Shown: positions 16,685 through 25,360, counted from the stretch's first letter. The stretch: DNA of 64,000 bases from Vreelandella sp031769195 (GCF_031769195.1 NZ_JAVHNP010000001.1:434001-498000), one strand, 5' to 3'. The notes: generated by a model from the letters alone, not told the origin. Made by a program: numbers and translations.

Positions 16685-18922
16685 TTATAGGGAGAGCAGT
16701 CCTTGCTCTAGCAGAGCTCGCTGAGTGATCCCTTGCAATGTTTCAAGCGCGTCCAATAACGCCACTATCGTAACGCCACTCTCTTGAGATGCACTTTTCT
16801 CCAATAAGGCGGCTTTCTCTGCAATCGCCGCACAACCCAACGAGGCAGCAGCCCCTTTTAGCGAGTGAGCTTCTTTACGCAATGAATCCTTATCTCCTGA
16901 TAACCAGCAGGCACGCAGACGAATCAAGCGCTCTTCTAATCGCGTCAAAAATGCATTTAGCAGTGCATTGAGTGCCGCTGACTCGAAGGCCTCTTGAAGC
17001 TCCCTACAGATTTTGCGATCTAATACATCACTGCTCACCTGACCTACTGGCAGTGAATCTAAAGCGCTTTCGGCTGCGTAAACATGCTCATCACTGGAGC
17101 CTTCAAACGTAGGGATATAGCGACTGATTAACTGATAAAGCTCTTCTCGAGTGAAGGGCTTATTAATCATGTCGTCCATGCCACTCTCAAAGCAGCGCTC
17201 ACGATGCTCGGGCATTACATTGGCCGTCATTGCTACAATCGGCAGTCTTGGCAGTGCGTTAGCGGCTTCAAAGGCACGCCAGAGTAACGTGGTGTCGGGG
17301 CCATCCAAAATGGGCATCTGCATGTCCATTAAGACGAGATCAATCGCTGAGTACTCCTCTTGCAGTCGCTCTAGCGCAGACTGGCCGTTATCGGCAATCG
17401 TCACGCGCTGCCCTAGCTGCTCTAACATCACTTTGGCTACGGTTTGATTAATCGGGTTATCTTCCACAATTAAAATATGATGGTCGCCGCTCAGTGCTGT
17501 GCGCTGCTCGCTGTGCTGGTACACATCAACAGGATTAGCTTCAGGCAGAGTGACCAAAAACCAGAAGCAGCTACCAAGCCCTACATCGCTATTAACCCCT
17601 ATCTCTCCCCCCATCGCTTCTACTAGCCGCTTACAAATAGCCAAACCTAATCCTGTCCCCTCATGACGCCTGGCAATAGAGGTATCCACCTGGGAAAACG
17701 CTGAAAAAAGGCGCTCTTGATCCGCGGCTGCAATACCGCATCCGGTATCACACACTTCAAACACAAGCCGATGCCCAGCATCAAGAGACGCATGGAACGT
17801 CACGCTGCCCTCTTCGGTAAATTTTAAGGCGTTATTGATCAGGTTCATGATGACCTGACGCAGACGGGCGATATCGCCTACCACGAAACGAGGCAAGGAT
17901 GGGTCAATGGAGTAATTGAATACCACCTGCTTGCTCTTCTCCTGCAGTACATAGCCTGTGCACAGAGATTCAATACACTCCCGTAAATCAAAGGGGCGAG
18001 CATCTAGATCTAAGCGACCACTCTCAATTTTGGTGTAATCCAAAATATCGTTAATTACCGCACGTAAGCTCTCAGCGCTTCGTTTAAGCGCTGAAAGGTA
18101 AGCATGAGCCTTAGGCGTATGCACTTCTTCACTTAACAGATCCGCCATACCGACCACACCGTTTAGCGGCGTGCGAATCTCATGGCTCATTACCGCCATA
18201 AATTGAGACTTAGCTTGGCTGGCAATTTCAGCACGTTTCGCGGTCTCTTTTAGCTCCCGGCTTTTTACCTCTAACGCTTGTGCTTTGCGGATACTGACTT
18301 TGCCTTCAAGAATCAGGGCACGAACCAATAGACCACCGGAAAAGACTAACGAGAGGAGAATAATTAATGCGAGCCCATAGAGCTGGGTCATTTTTTCGCG
18401 CTCTAACGTGCGCATTGTTGCCACACTGGCATTCGTTTCAATCAGAATATTGCCCGTTCTCTGCTGCAATTGAACCGTCTTACTCACCATGTCGCTCATC
18501 AGCGCATGGGGTAAAACACCAAGCTCTCCTCGGAGTGGTTCCATCATGAGATCGAGGTCTTTCATTAAGCTGTCTGTTTGACTGACTAACTCATTTACGC
18601 CCTCAATTTTGGAAACGGCTAGGTTAATCTCACCCTGTTGAAACAGCGATTTACGACTATACAAAATTTCAAAACGCAGCAGCAGGTCATCCAAAGAAAC
18701 GTTACCGACCTGCATATCCACTAGCGTTAAGTGGAACTCTCGCACTTCTCTATCAAACTGATACCCGGTCCAAACAAGGTTCTCCAGCAGGCGGTTCTCA
18801 ATGGCATGTTGCCGCTGGAAAATAACCCCACCCGTGATAATGGCTGATAGAAAAAAAAGGATCGCCGAAAAAGTGGCGACCCGAACACGGCGTGAAAAAT
18901 AGTGTTTAAAGGTAGCTAACAT
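16685..18922 (-). CDS. Hybrid sensor histidine kinase with receiver and Hpt domains
   Basis: A 745-residue membrane kinase with a complete internal phosphorelay. TM1 lies near residues 14-36, a periplasmic helical sensor to about 183, TM2 near 184-206. HisKA follows with His247 in MSHEIRTPLNG, then the ATPase domain (NLINNALKF, DTGCGI, GTGLGLAI). The receiver has Asp533 (LVLMDMQMP) and Lys (INKPF), and the C-terminal Hpt domain has His686 (AHSLKGAAASLG). The order matches the BarA/TorS class, which needs an external response regulator. The OmpR-type regulator at 19625 is the best local candidate. It is co-transcribed with the SUOX-like exported protein 38 bases upstream, which may supply the signal. 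Confidence 0.93.
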   Translation of the reverse strand: MLATFKHYFSRRVRVATFSAILFFLSAIITGGVIFQRQHAIENRLLENLVWTGYQFDREVREFHLTLVDMQVGNVSLDDLLLRFEILYSRKSLFQQGEINLAVSKIEGVNELVSQTDSLMKDLDLMMEPLRGELGVLPHALMSDMVSKTVQLQQRTGNILIETNASVATMRTLEREKMTQLYGLALIILLSLVFSGGLLVRALILEGKVSIRKAQALEVKSRELKETAKRAEIASQAKSQFMAVMSHEIRTPLNGVVGMADLLSEEVHTPKAHAYLSALKRSAESLRAVINDILDYTKIESGRLDLDARPFDLRECIESLCTGYVLQEKSKQVVFNYSIDPSLPRFVVGDIARLRQVIMNLINNALKFTEEGSVTFHASLDAGHRLVFEVCDTGCGIAAADQERLFSAFSQVDTSIARRHEGTGLGLAICKRLVEAMGGEIGVNSDVGLGSCFWFLVTLPEANPVDVYQHSEQRTALSGDHHILIVEDNPINQTVAKVMLEQLGQRVTIADNGQSALERLQEEYSAIDLVLMDMQMPILDGPDTTLLWRAFEAANALPRLPIVAMTANVMPEHRERCFESGMDDMINKPFTREELYQLISRYIPTFEGSSDEHVYAAESALDSLPVGQVSSDVLDRKICRELQEAFESAALNALLNAFLTRLEERLIRLRACWLSGDKDSLRKEAHSLKGAAASLGCAAIAEKAALLEKSASQESGVTIVALLDALETLQGITQRALLEQGLLSL

Positions 18923-18960
18923 GGTATTTACCTAGCAGTACTTCACTACCTCCGTGCTGA

Positions 18961-19467
18961 TTATTCAACGTCAATTTGCTTAACTTGCCAGACTGAACGC
19001 GTCAGCACTTCCTCATTCAATAACGCTGGATTTTCATCAAAAGGGTAAATAATAAACAGCGGACCGTGGTCTCGAATTCTTAGCGGCTGACCATCCGCAC
19101 TCATGGCCAAAATCACGTCATGCTCATAAAAGTCGCTGGCGGGTACCATCGACGAGTAATCATTCAGTGCAATTACTCGCATTTGTTCACCTTCAGCGCC
19201 TACCGCGTCTAAAATCGCCCTGCCTAACGGGCCTTCAAAGCGAACAACACCATCATGCCAAGGCGTGCTGGTCTGCGTTGTGCGCTGCGTCAAGCCTTCT
19301 AACATCGCTTTGTCGAAGTGTGCCTCGTCCCCCACATTGGTCTGGGTGATATGGCCGGTCACTCTGAGCACAACGCTACCGGTGGGGGCGTCAAGGGCAT
19401 ACGCCTGGCTCATCAGAAACACGCCAGAAATAGCAAAAATAAACTTACCAATCAAACGCTTACTCAT
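18961..19467 (-). CDS. Exported SUOX-fold (molybdopterin-oxidoreductase-like) protein without cysteine
   Basis: A 168-residue protein with a signal peptide cleaved after QAYA (about residue 24). The mature part (TPWHDGVVRFEGPLGRAILD, then RIRDHGPLFIIYPFDE) fits a family usually annotated as molybdopterin-dependent oxidoreductase (sulfite-oxidase fold). No cysteine occurs anywhere in the protein, so the molybdenum-ligand Cys of true enzymes is missing. A binding or sensory role is more likely than catalysis. It lies 38 bases upstream of the hybrid kinase on the same strand, and pairing with that kinase is inferred. Confidence 0.75.
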   Translation of the reverse strand: MSKRLIGKFIFAISGVFLMSQAYALDAPTGSVVLRVTGHITQTNVGDEAHFDKAMLEGLTQRTTQTSTPWHDGVVRFEGPLGRAILDAVGAEGEQMRVIALNDYSSMVPASDFYEHDVILAMSADGQPLRIRDHGPLFIIYPFDENPALLNEEVLTRSVWQVKQIDVE

Positions 19468-19585
19468 TTTTAACCTCCTGGGTTGTAAACGAAGTATAGC
19501 GCTACGATATTAACGTTAACTGTAAACCTTTGTGTCACTCCCCCTACCTAAACTAGAATTAAAGAATGAGCTTTCCCCCCGGTGG

Positions 19586-19601
19586 TGTGAGGTTTATCAC
19601 A
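19586..19601 (+). promoter_or_regulatory. CRP/Vfr-type binding site
   Basis: TGTGA-N6-TCACA is a perfect match to the CRP consensus halves, and the symmetry extends one base on each side. It is centred about 31 bases before the response-regulator ATG, in the intergenic region shared with the SUOX-like gene. Confidence 0.7.
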
Positions 19602-19624
19602 CGATAAAAAATAGGTAACTCACT

Positions 19625-20341
19625 ATGCATATCGGCGTGCTTGAAGATGATATCGACCAACAAGCGTTCATTGAGCAGTGCCTCCTGTCTGCTGAACATC
19701 AGGTATCTCTATTTGGTAGAGCAAGTGAGCTAAGGCGCGCCACTCAAGAGCAGCGTTTCGACTTTTTAATTATCGATTGGCGCTTGCCGGATGGCTGCGG
19801 CATGGATGTCGTCAGCCATCTGCGCCAAAACGACGGGTGGCGTGGTCCTATTCTGTTTATTACGGCAAGCCAAGGCGAAGACGATGTCGTAAAGGCGTTG
19901 GAGCAAGGCGCCGATGACTTCCTAGCCAAGCCACTACGCCCTAAAGAGTTTCTTGCCCGCGTCAGCGCCTTGGGGCGTCGGGCCGGGTACGATACGCCGC
20001 GACCGTCGGCTAGCTGTCCAAGCGCGTTTTCTATTAATACGGAAGAGCACACTATTCGTGTCGATGGACATTTCGTTGAGCTGACCGAGCGTGAGTATCG
20101 CTTGGCGACGCTGTTTTTCTCCAAAGTGGGCGAACTGTTGAGCCGCGCCCATTTATTGGAATTGGTATGGGGCATTAAAGGCAATGTATCGACGCGGACG
20201 GTAGATACCCATGTCAGTCGCCTGCGACGTAAATTAGAGCTGGATGGCCGCCACGGGCTTCGCCTGCGCAGCGTGTATCAATCGGGCTATCGCATGGAGG
20301 TGTGCAGTATTTCTACCGTGGAACAACAGGCCGCCAACTAA
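19625..20341 (+). CDS. OmpR/PhoB-family response regulator
   Basis: A 238-residue DNA-binding regulator. The receiver spans residues 1 to about 120 with the acidic pair (LEDD), phospho-acceptor Asp51 (FLIIDWRLPDG), the switch Thr (LFITAS) and Lys (FLAKPLRP). The winged-helix effector covers about 135-232 (ELTEREYRLATLFF, then TRTVDTHVSRLRRKL). It is divergent from the SUOX-like/hybrid-kinase operon, so the three probably form one signalling unit. A perfect CRP-type site lies in the shared promoter region. AGG lies ten bases before the ATG. Confidence 0.92.
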   Translation: MHIGVLEDDIDQQAFIEQCLLSAEHQVSLFGRASELRRATQEQRFDFLIIDWRLPDGCGMDVVSHLRQNDGWRGPILFITASQGEDDVVKALEQGADDFLAKPLRPKEFLARVSALGRRAGYDTPRPSASCPSAFSINTEEHTIRVDGHFVELTEREYRLATLFFSKVGELLSRAHLLELVWGIKGNVSTRTVDTHVSRLRRKLELDGRHGLRLRSVYQSGYRMEVCSISTVEQQAAN

Positions 20342-20365
20342 AAAAAAGCCGACCTTACGGTCGGC
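20341..20365 (-). terminator. Rho-independent terminator for arfA (minus strand)
   Basis: A 7-bp stem GCCGACC / GGTCGGC with a 4-base loop is followed on the minus strand by seven T. The orientation serves arfA. It may also stop the convergent response-regulator transcript without a T-run. Confidence 0.85.
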
Positions 20366-20419
20366 CAAGCTGATGAGAATCTACAGACTGGCAAATTGCC
20401 TGCAGTGATGCCTGGGGAA

Positions 20420-20459
20420 GGCATCGCCAAAGCGCCTTATCAAGCGGCTTGGCGATGCC
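20420..20459 (-). promoter_or_regulatory. arfA: Hairpin enclosing the arfA stop codon (nonstop-mRNA control element)
   Basis: On the minus strand the arms GGCATCGCCAA and TTGGCGATGCC form a perfect 11-bp stem. The 5' arm is inside the arfA coding sequence. The TGA stop, followed at once by TAA, is in the loop. RNase III-type cleavage of the stem would remove the stop codon and leave a nonstop message, which is the known way arfA is kept silent while tmRNA works. Confidence 0.8.
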
Positions 20460-20613
20460 CTCTTGTGCTCTTCCCCTTACCGATGCACTGAGCGTTACGC
20501 CCTTTACGCGAATAGCTGCCTTTACCTTTTTTAGGCGTTTGCTGCTGCATTTTGAACATGGGGGTGCGTAGCTGCGCTTTGAGCGCGTTATCGCGAATCT
20601 TATGCTGTTTCAT
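20440..20613 (-). CDS. arfA: Alternative ribosome-rescue factor ArfA
   Basis: A 57-residue basic protein starting MKQHKIRDNALKAQL, with the ArfA core KKGKGSYSRKGR at residues 28-39. ArfA binds ribosomes stalled on nonstop mRNA and recruits RF2 when trans-translation fails. An AAAGGTG ribosome-binding site precedes the ATG. The last codons form one arm of a hairpin that holds the TGA stop in its loop, so the working product is probably a shorter peptide made from cleaved mRNA, and full-length product should be tagged by tmRNA. The arrangement matches the autoregulated arfA genes of other proteobacteria. It stands alone between two terminator-like stems. Confidence 0.92.
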   Translation of the reverse strand: MKQHKIRDNALKAQLRTPMFKMQQQTPKKGKGSYSRKGRNAQCIGKGKSTRGHRQAA

Positions 20614-20640
20614 ACTCTACACCTTTAGGCTTAAGAGAAT

Positions 20641-20677
20641 CTTAAGGGAGCGGCGCGCATGCTCCGCCGCCCCTAAG
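20641..20677 (-). terminator. GC-rich stem-loop after dkgB (minus strand)
   Basis: Arms CTTA-GGG-GCGGCG pair across the site with two single-base bulges and a nine-base loop. It lies between the dkgB stop and the arfA start on the minus strand, with a weak T-rich tail. Confidence 0.5.
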
Positions 20678-20744
20678 AACATCCTCTGCGCCAACAGTTC
20701 CTGCGGGCATCGAGGTTTTTAACGAGGTTATTTAATCACTTTGC

Positions 20745-21569
20745 TTAGCCACCCAGCGGCTGATCGTCCCACTGCGGAGCAAAGTCGGGGTTTGCGATAC
20801 GCTCATGGCGATCCAGCTCGGCAATCTGTGCCATTTCCGAGTCACTCAGGGTAAGGTTAAAGGCATCAATATTGCTCTGAATGTTGCGTGCTTTGGTGGA
20901 TGACGGGATCGTTAAGTAGCCTTGCTGGTGAATCCAAGCCAGCGTCACTTGCGCAGGGTTCGCACCGTGAGCATCCGCAATGCGCTGTAATACAGGCTCT
21001 TCTAATACCTTGCCCACCGCCAGTGGCATAAAGGCAGTCACCTTAATGCCCAGCTTTTCGCAGTGCTCAATCAAGCGGCGATTTTGCAGGAAGGGATGAA
21101 CTTCAATCTGATTGGTGAAGATGTCACTGGCGCCTAAAATATCCACCGCTTCATCTAACTGGGCAATGGTAAAGTTAGATACGCCAATGTGGTGCGCTTT
21201 ACCGGCCTGTTTCACTTCTTTTAAAGCGGTTAAATAGTCCGCCATGGGCACGGCATCGTTCGGCGATGGCCAGTGAATAAGCAGCAGATCCACATAATCG
21301 GTGCCCAGTTTTTCCAAGCTTTCATCCACGCTGGCTTTTAGCTTGGCGGGTTCCAGCTTGTCGAACCACACTTTCGTGGTAAGAAAGATGTCTTCACGGG
21401 CAACGTTGCTAGAGGCAATCGCTTTACCGACCCCAGCTTCATTATCGTAAAACTGAGCGGTATCAATATGGCGATAGCCCGCGTCTAGCGCGGCATGAAT
21501 ACTCTTGGTGAGCGTGTCGCCTTCCAGGCGAAAGGTGCCAAAACCAGGATTCGGAGCGTCGTTATGCAT
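20745..21569 (-). CDS. dkgB: Aldo/keto reductase, DkgB-like
   Basis: A 274-residue NADPH-dependent reductase with the AKR (beta/alpha)8 barrel. The catalytic tetrad is visible: Asp and Tyr in HIDTAQFYDNEAGVG, Lys in LTTKVW and His in LLIHWPSPND. The cofactor motif IPSSTKARNIQSN lies near the C-terminus. Sequence and length closely resemble E. coli DkgB (YafB), which reduces 2,5-diketo-D-gluconate and several aldehydes. ATG 21569, with GGAG seven bases upstream, is preferred to the longer TTG-started frame. Substrate range is inferred from the family. Confidence 0.9.
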   Translation of the reverse strand: MHNDAPNPGFGTFRLEGDTLTKSIHAALDAGYRHIDTAQFYDNEAGVGKAIASSNVAREDIFLTTKVWFDKLEPAKLKASVDESLEKLGTDYVDLLLIHWPSPNDAVPMADYLTALKEVKQAGKAHHIGVSNFTIAQLDEAVDILGASDIFTNQIEVHPFLQNRRLIEHCEKLGIKVTAFMPLAVGKVLEEPVLQRIADAHGANPAQVTLAWIHQQGYLTIPSSTKARNIQSNIDAFNLTLSDSEMAQIAELDRHERIANPDFAPQWDDQPLGG

Positions 21570-21678
21570 CCATTCTCTCCATTGCTTTATTTGATAGCGT
21601 GTTAACAAATATGGGGAGAACAACCTGCTACTTCAACCCTGGCTTTTCACATTATCTGTAAAAAACGACATCCCACGA

Positions 21679-22575
21679 TCAAGTGTCTGGAGAAGACAAT
21701 GCCTGCGCCACCGTGGCGGCCGGGCTATTCGTCACCATACTCACCACACTGCCCACCATAATAAGGCAAGGTGATGGCAGGGGTTCTGCAGCAAGGCGGG
21801 CGGGCATGTCTGAAAGCGTTCCCACTAAGGATTGTTGCTCGGGCTGGCTGGCATTGGCCACTAACATAATCGGCCATGTATCCGGCAGGCCCGCTTGGCG
21901 CAGGCCGTGACAAATGGCGGCTACTTTAGAAAGCCCCATGTAGAACACCAGGGTTTCATCTTGCCGCGCCAATGATGACCAATCTGGCATACCGCCTTCA
22001 CGGCACAGTTGGGCAGTAATAAAACGCACCTGCTGGGCGTGGCTACGGTCGGTAAGCGGAATGCCCATTCCCGCTGCGGCAGCAGAGGCCGCCGTAATGC
22101 CCGGCACAATCTCAGCAGGCAGGCTGGCATTGGCTAAGGCTTCTAGCTCTTCTCCCATGCGTCCAAATACGCCAGGGTCGCCGCCTTTTAAACGCACCAC
22201 CGATTTGCCTGCCTGGGCTAACGAGACGATCAGCTCACCAATCTCTGTTTGCGGTACGCTGTGATGACCGCGCGCCTTACCTACGTAGTAGCGCTCGGTG
22301 CCGGGGGGAATCAGTGCTAACACATCGTCTCCCACTAAGCGGTCGTACACCACCGCGTCGGCTTGCATAAGCAGTCGCGCCGCTTTTAGCGTTAGCAGCT
22401 CCACATCGCCACTGCCGGCCCCCACCAAATAGACGGTCCCCGCTCGGCAATCACCGCTTAACGGTAGACGCAGCTGGCTAGCGGTATCGCGGCTAAAGGG
22501 CACCCACGCTCGCTGGCCCAAGCGCCACACCGCCTCAGGCCATTTCTGTATTAGCTGTTTGCTTAACGCGCGCAT
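21679..22575 (-). CDS. cobA: Uroporphyrinogen-III C-methyltransferase (SUMT)
   Basis: A 298-residue S-adenosylmethionine-dependent enzyme that makes precorrin-2, the first step to siroheme. The SUMT motifs are present: VYLVGAGSGDVELLTLKA, VVYDRLV, VRLKGGDPGVFGRMGEE and VPGITAASAAAAGMGIPLT. It lacks the CysG oxidase/chelatase part, so siroheme completion must use other genes. It overlaps the end of nasA by 41 bases and is co-transcribed with it, which fits the siroheme demand of nitrite reductase NirB. AAGAGGAG lies seven bases before ATG 22575. Confidence 0.93.
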   Translation of the reverse strand: MRALSKQLIQKWPEAVWRLGQRAWVPFSRDTASQLRLPLSGDCRAGTVYLVGAGSGDVELLTLKAARLLMQADAVVYDRLVGDDVLALIPPGTERYYVGKARGHHSVPQTEIGELIVSLAQAGKSVVRLKGGDPGVFGRMGEELEALANASLPAEIVPGITAASAAAAGMGIPLTDRSHAQQVRFITAQLCREGGMPDWSSLARQDETLVFYMGLSKVAAICHGLRQAGLPDTWPIMLVANASQPEQQSLVGTLSDMPARLAAEPLPSPCLIMVGSVVSMVTNSPAATVAQALSSPDT

Positions 22576-25258
22576 GGGGCCGCTCCTCTTCAAGTATCGC
22601 TTTTAGTTCGGGCAGGCAGCTGCCGCACTGAGTGCCGCAGGCCAGCCGTGCACCTAATGCTTCAACGCTGTTGTCGCCTGCATGAATAGCTGCCGCAATG
22701 GTGGCGTGCCCTACTTGATGACAGCTGCACACCACAGGGCCGGTATCGACAGCGCCATCATCGCACCCGGCCAGCAGGCGTCGGCGATGCTGTTTATCCA
22801 GGGTAGTGTCTTGGAAGCGTGCTTCAAGCCAAGCAAGCCCGGGCAGTTCATCGGGCGGCCCAACCATCAGCCACCAGCGTAGCTGCCCATGGGCAAGCCC
22901 CGCCGCCCGCAGCCTGCCAGTGGTAACGTCTTCACACCACAGCGAGGCCGCCACGCCGCACCATGTGGCCACCAGCGCCAGCCAATCGTCCACCGGCTGG
23001 CCATCGGCCAACTGCCAGCGCGTACAGCTTTGCATGGGTATCCGCGACCAGTAATCACTTTTGCACCATGGGCGCCATTCGGCGCTTATTTCATCGGCCA
23101 CCAGCAGCGTTGCCTGCCAGGCAATGGGAAGCTGCGTGATGGCTACCGCGCCCTGCTTGGCTTCCGGCTGCCCGGAAAACGGGTCGGTGTAGCCGGTAAT
23201 CAGTGCACCGCTGCGCCCCTGCTTGGTATAGCAGTCGGTCCAGTGCATCGGTACGAACACCTCACCTTGGCGCTGAGCATTGGAAACCCTTACCCGCCCC
23301 AGGTACTCCCCAGCAGAGGCGGTCAATGTCGCCAAGCTTTGATCTGTTAACCCTGCTTGAGCGGCATCGTCTGGGTGCAGCTCAATAAACGGCTCGGCGC
23401 GGTGGTTCATCAAGCGCGGCGCTCGCGCGGTTCGCGTCATGGTATGCCATTGATCCCTTATGCGTCCGGTATTTAGCCGCAGCGGGTAGGCGTCACTCAG
23501 CGGCTGCTCCGGCGGGCGTGGGGTAATCGGCAACAGCTTGGCGCGGCCATTCGCCGTGGCAAAACGGCCATCCTCAAACAACCGTGGCGTACCGCGGGGT
23601 GCCTGCTGGTTAACGGGCCATTGGATCGGTGCGAGCGCATCATAAGCCGCTTGCTCCAGCCCTACCAGCCCAGAAATATCAAACAGTCGCTTAGTGTCTC
23701 CGCAATTGTGATAGCCGGAGAGCTGCGCATGCTCATCAAAAATTTCCCATGGATGGGCATAGCTAAACGCTTCACCAAACCCCAACCGCTTGGCGACTTC
23801 CGCTATTATCCACCAATCATGCTTGGCCTTGCCGGGCGGTGGCAGCAACCCGCGCTGGCGTGAAATTCGCCGCTCTGAGTTGGTCACCGTGCCATCTTTC
23901 TCCGACCAACCCGACGCGGGCAGCACGATATCCGCAAAGGGCAGCAGGTCGGTATGGGCCACGCACTCTGAGACAATCACCAGCGGGCACTTCGCCAGCG
24001 CGCGGCGCACCTTCTCGCCATCCGGCATGCTCACGGCTGGGTTGGTGGCCATTACCCATAGGGCGGTAATTTCACCCCGTTCAATGGCATCAAAGAGTTC
24101 TACCGCCTTATAACCGGGGGCATCAGGCAGTGCTGGGGTTAAGTTTTCAGTGGCCCAAAAGCGGCTGACCAGCTCGCGAGCCCCCGGCGTGTGGTAGTCC
24201 ATATGAGCCGCTAGCTGATTGGCCAGCCCGCCCACTTCTCGCCCGCCCATGGCGTTGGGCTGGCCGGTAATCGAAAACGGCCCTGCCCCTGGCAGGCCAA
24301 TTTTCCCGCCGGCCAAGTGGCAGTTGATAATCGCGTTGCACTTATCGGTTCCGCTAGAGGATTGGTTCACCCCCTGGGAGTAGAGCGTGACCACGTGTAG
24401 CTGGCTGGCAAACCAGTAGTAGAAGGTTTCTAAACGTTCTGGGTCTACATCACACTCGCGGGCGACAGCTTCTACGCTGCCTGAATTCTGCTGAGCGGCA
24501 TTCAGCGCGTCGTCTACCCCCTCGGTGTGGCGTTCTAGGTACACGCGATCCAAACGATTGTGGGCGTCCATCCACGCCAACAGCCCGTTAAACAGGTAAG
24601 CATCACTGCCAGGACGAATTCCCAAATAGAGGTCTGCGATTTCGCAGGTGTCGGTCACTCGGGGGTCTACCACCACGACCCGCATCAGCGGGTTGCGCTC
24701 TTTGGCCACCTTCAAACGCTGATAGAGCACAGGATGATTCCAGGCAAGGTTAGACCCTACCAGTACCACCAGCTCCGCTTCTTCCAAGTCTTCATAGCTG
24801 CAAGGCACTGCATCGGCACCAAAAGCGCGCTTATAGCCCGCCACGGCGGATGCCATACACAGCCGCGAGTTGGTATCCAAATGAGGAGTGCCCAAGAAGC
24901 CTTTAAACAGCTTATTAGCGACGTAATAATCTTCGGTTAAAAGCTGCCCCGATAAGTACGCCGCCACCGACTGCGGGCCGTGCGCACTTCGCTGGGCCTG
25001 CAAGCGCTCGGCGGTGGCCGTTAGCGCCTGCTCCCAAGAGACCTCCACACCATCCACGCGAGGCTTCAACAGGCGCCCCTGCTCGCCTAGCGTTTCATGT
25101 AGGGCGGTGCCTTTTACGCACAGCCGACCGTAGTTGGCAGGGTGCTCACGGTCACCATCGACGGCGATAAGCTGCCCATTCTTAAGCGTTGCAGTTACGC
25201 CACAGCCAACACCGCAGTATGGGCAGGTGGTTCGGGCAAGCCGACTTTCCTGTGGCAT
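22535..25258 (-). CDS. nasA: Assimilatory nitrate reductase catalytic subunit
   Basis: A 907-residue cytoplasmic molybdoenzyme reducing nitrate to nitrite. The N-terminal [4Fe-4S] ligands are C12, C15, C19 and C47. The bis-MGD domain follows (residues about 60-570), then the dinucleotide-binding domain (LRLNTGRIRDQWHTMTRT). The C-terminus carries a BFD-like [2Fe-2S] domain (VVCSCHQVGHATI, then CGTQCGSC), as in Klebsiella-type NasA. GGAGGA lies seven bases before ATG 25258, and the longer frame is rejected. The mRNA has a roughly 200-base leader with an attenuator and a sigma-54 promoter. The redox partner is probably the divergent flavoprotein at 25911. Confidence 0.95.
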   Translation of the reverse strand: MPQESRLARTTCPYCGVGCGVTATLKNGQLIAVDGDREHPANYGRLCVKGTALHETLGEQGRLLKPRVDGVEVSWEQALTATAERLQAQRSAHGPQSVAAYLSGQLLTEDYYVANKLFKGFLGTPHLDTNSRLCMASAVAGYKRAFGADAVPCSYEDLEEAELVVLVGSNLAWNHPVLYQRLKVAKERNPLMRVVVVDPRVTDTCEIADLYLGIRPGSDAYLFNGLLAWMDAHNRLDRVYLERHTEGVDDALNAAQQNSGSVEAVARECDVDPERLETFYYWFASQLHVVTLYSQGVNQSSSGTDKCNAIINCHLAGGKIGLPGAGPFSITGQPNAMGGREVGGLANQLAAHMDYHTPGARELVSRFWATENLTPALPDAPGYKAVELFDAIERGEITALWVMATNPAVSMPDGEKVRRALAKCPLVIVSECVAHTDLLPFADIVLPASGWSEKDGTVTNSERRISRQRGLLPPPGKAKHDWWIIAEVAKRLGFGEAFSYAHPWEIFDEHAQLSGYHNCGDTKRLFDISGLVGLEQAAYDALAPIQWPVNQQAPRGTPRLFEDGRFATANGRAKLLPITPRPPEQPLSDAYPLRLNTGRIRDQWHTMTRTARAPRLMNHRAEPFIELHPDDAAQAGLTDQSLATLTASAGEYLGRVRVSNAQRQGEVFVPMHWTDCYTKQGRSGALITGYTDPFSGQPEAKQGAVAITQLPIAWQATLLVADEISAEWRPWCKSDYWSRIPMQSCTRWQLADGQPVDDWLALVATWCGVAASLWCEDVTTGRLRAAGLAHGQLRWWLMVGPPDELPGLAWLEARFQDTTLDKQHRRRLLAGCDDGAVDTGPVVCSCHQVGHATIAAAIHAGDNSVEALGARLACGTQCGSCLPELKAILEEERPHARVKQTANTEMA

Positions 25259-25275
25259 GGCAGTTTCCTCCAGCG

Positions 25276-25360
25276 TTAAAAAGCAAAAAGCGCCCAAGCC
25301 AGCCTCTAAAAGAAGCCTGCCTGGACGCCGTTGTCTCAGGGGCACCATTTACCCGGTGCC
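25276..25360 (-). promoter_or_regulatory. nasA leader attenuator with ANTAR-type hairpin (minus strand)
   Basis: On the minus strand a hairpin (25341-25360, GGCACC / GGTGCC) is followed by CCTG-A-GAC / GTC-CAGG around the hexaloop AACGGC (25320-25340). Next comes a terminator whose 5' arm (25319-25328) overlaps that hairpin and whose 3' arm (25290-25299) is followed by TTTTTGCTTTTT. The hexaloop has A at position 1 and G at position 4, as in ANTAR-protein targets. Hairpin and terminator exclude each other. The first hairpin loop does not match the hexaloop rule. Confidence 0.72.

Noticed and set aside
22889..23350. A 153-residue plus-strand frame inside nasA
   Set aside because: It is antisense to the molybdopterin dinucleotide-binding domain and has no supporting motif.
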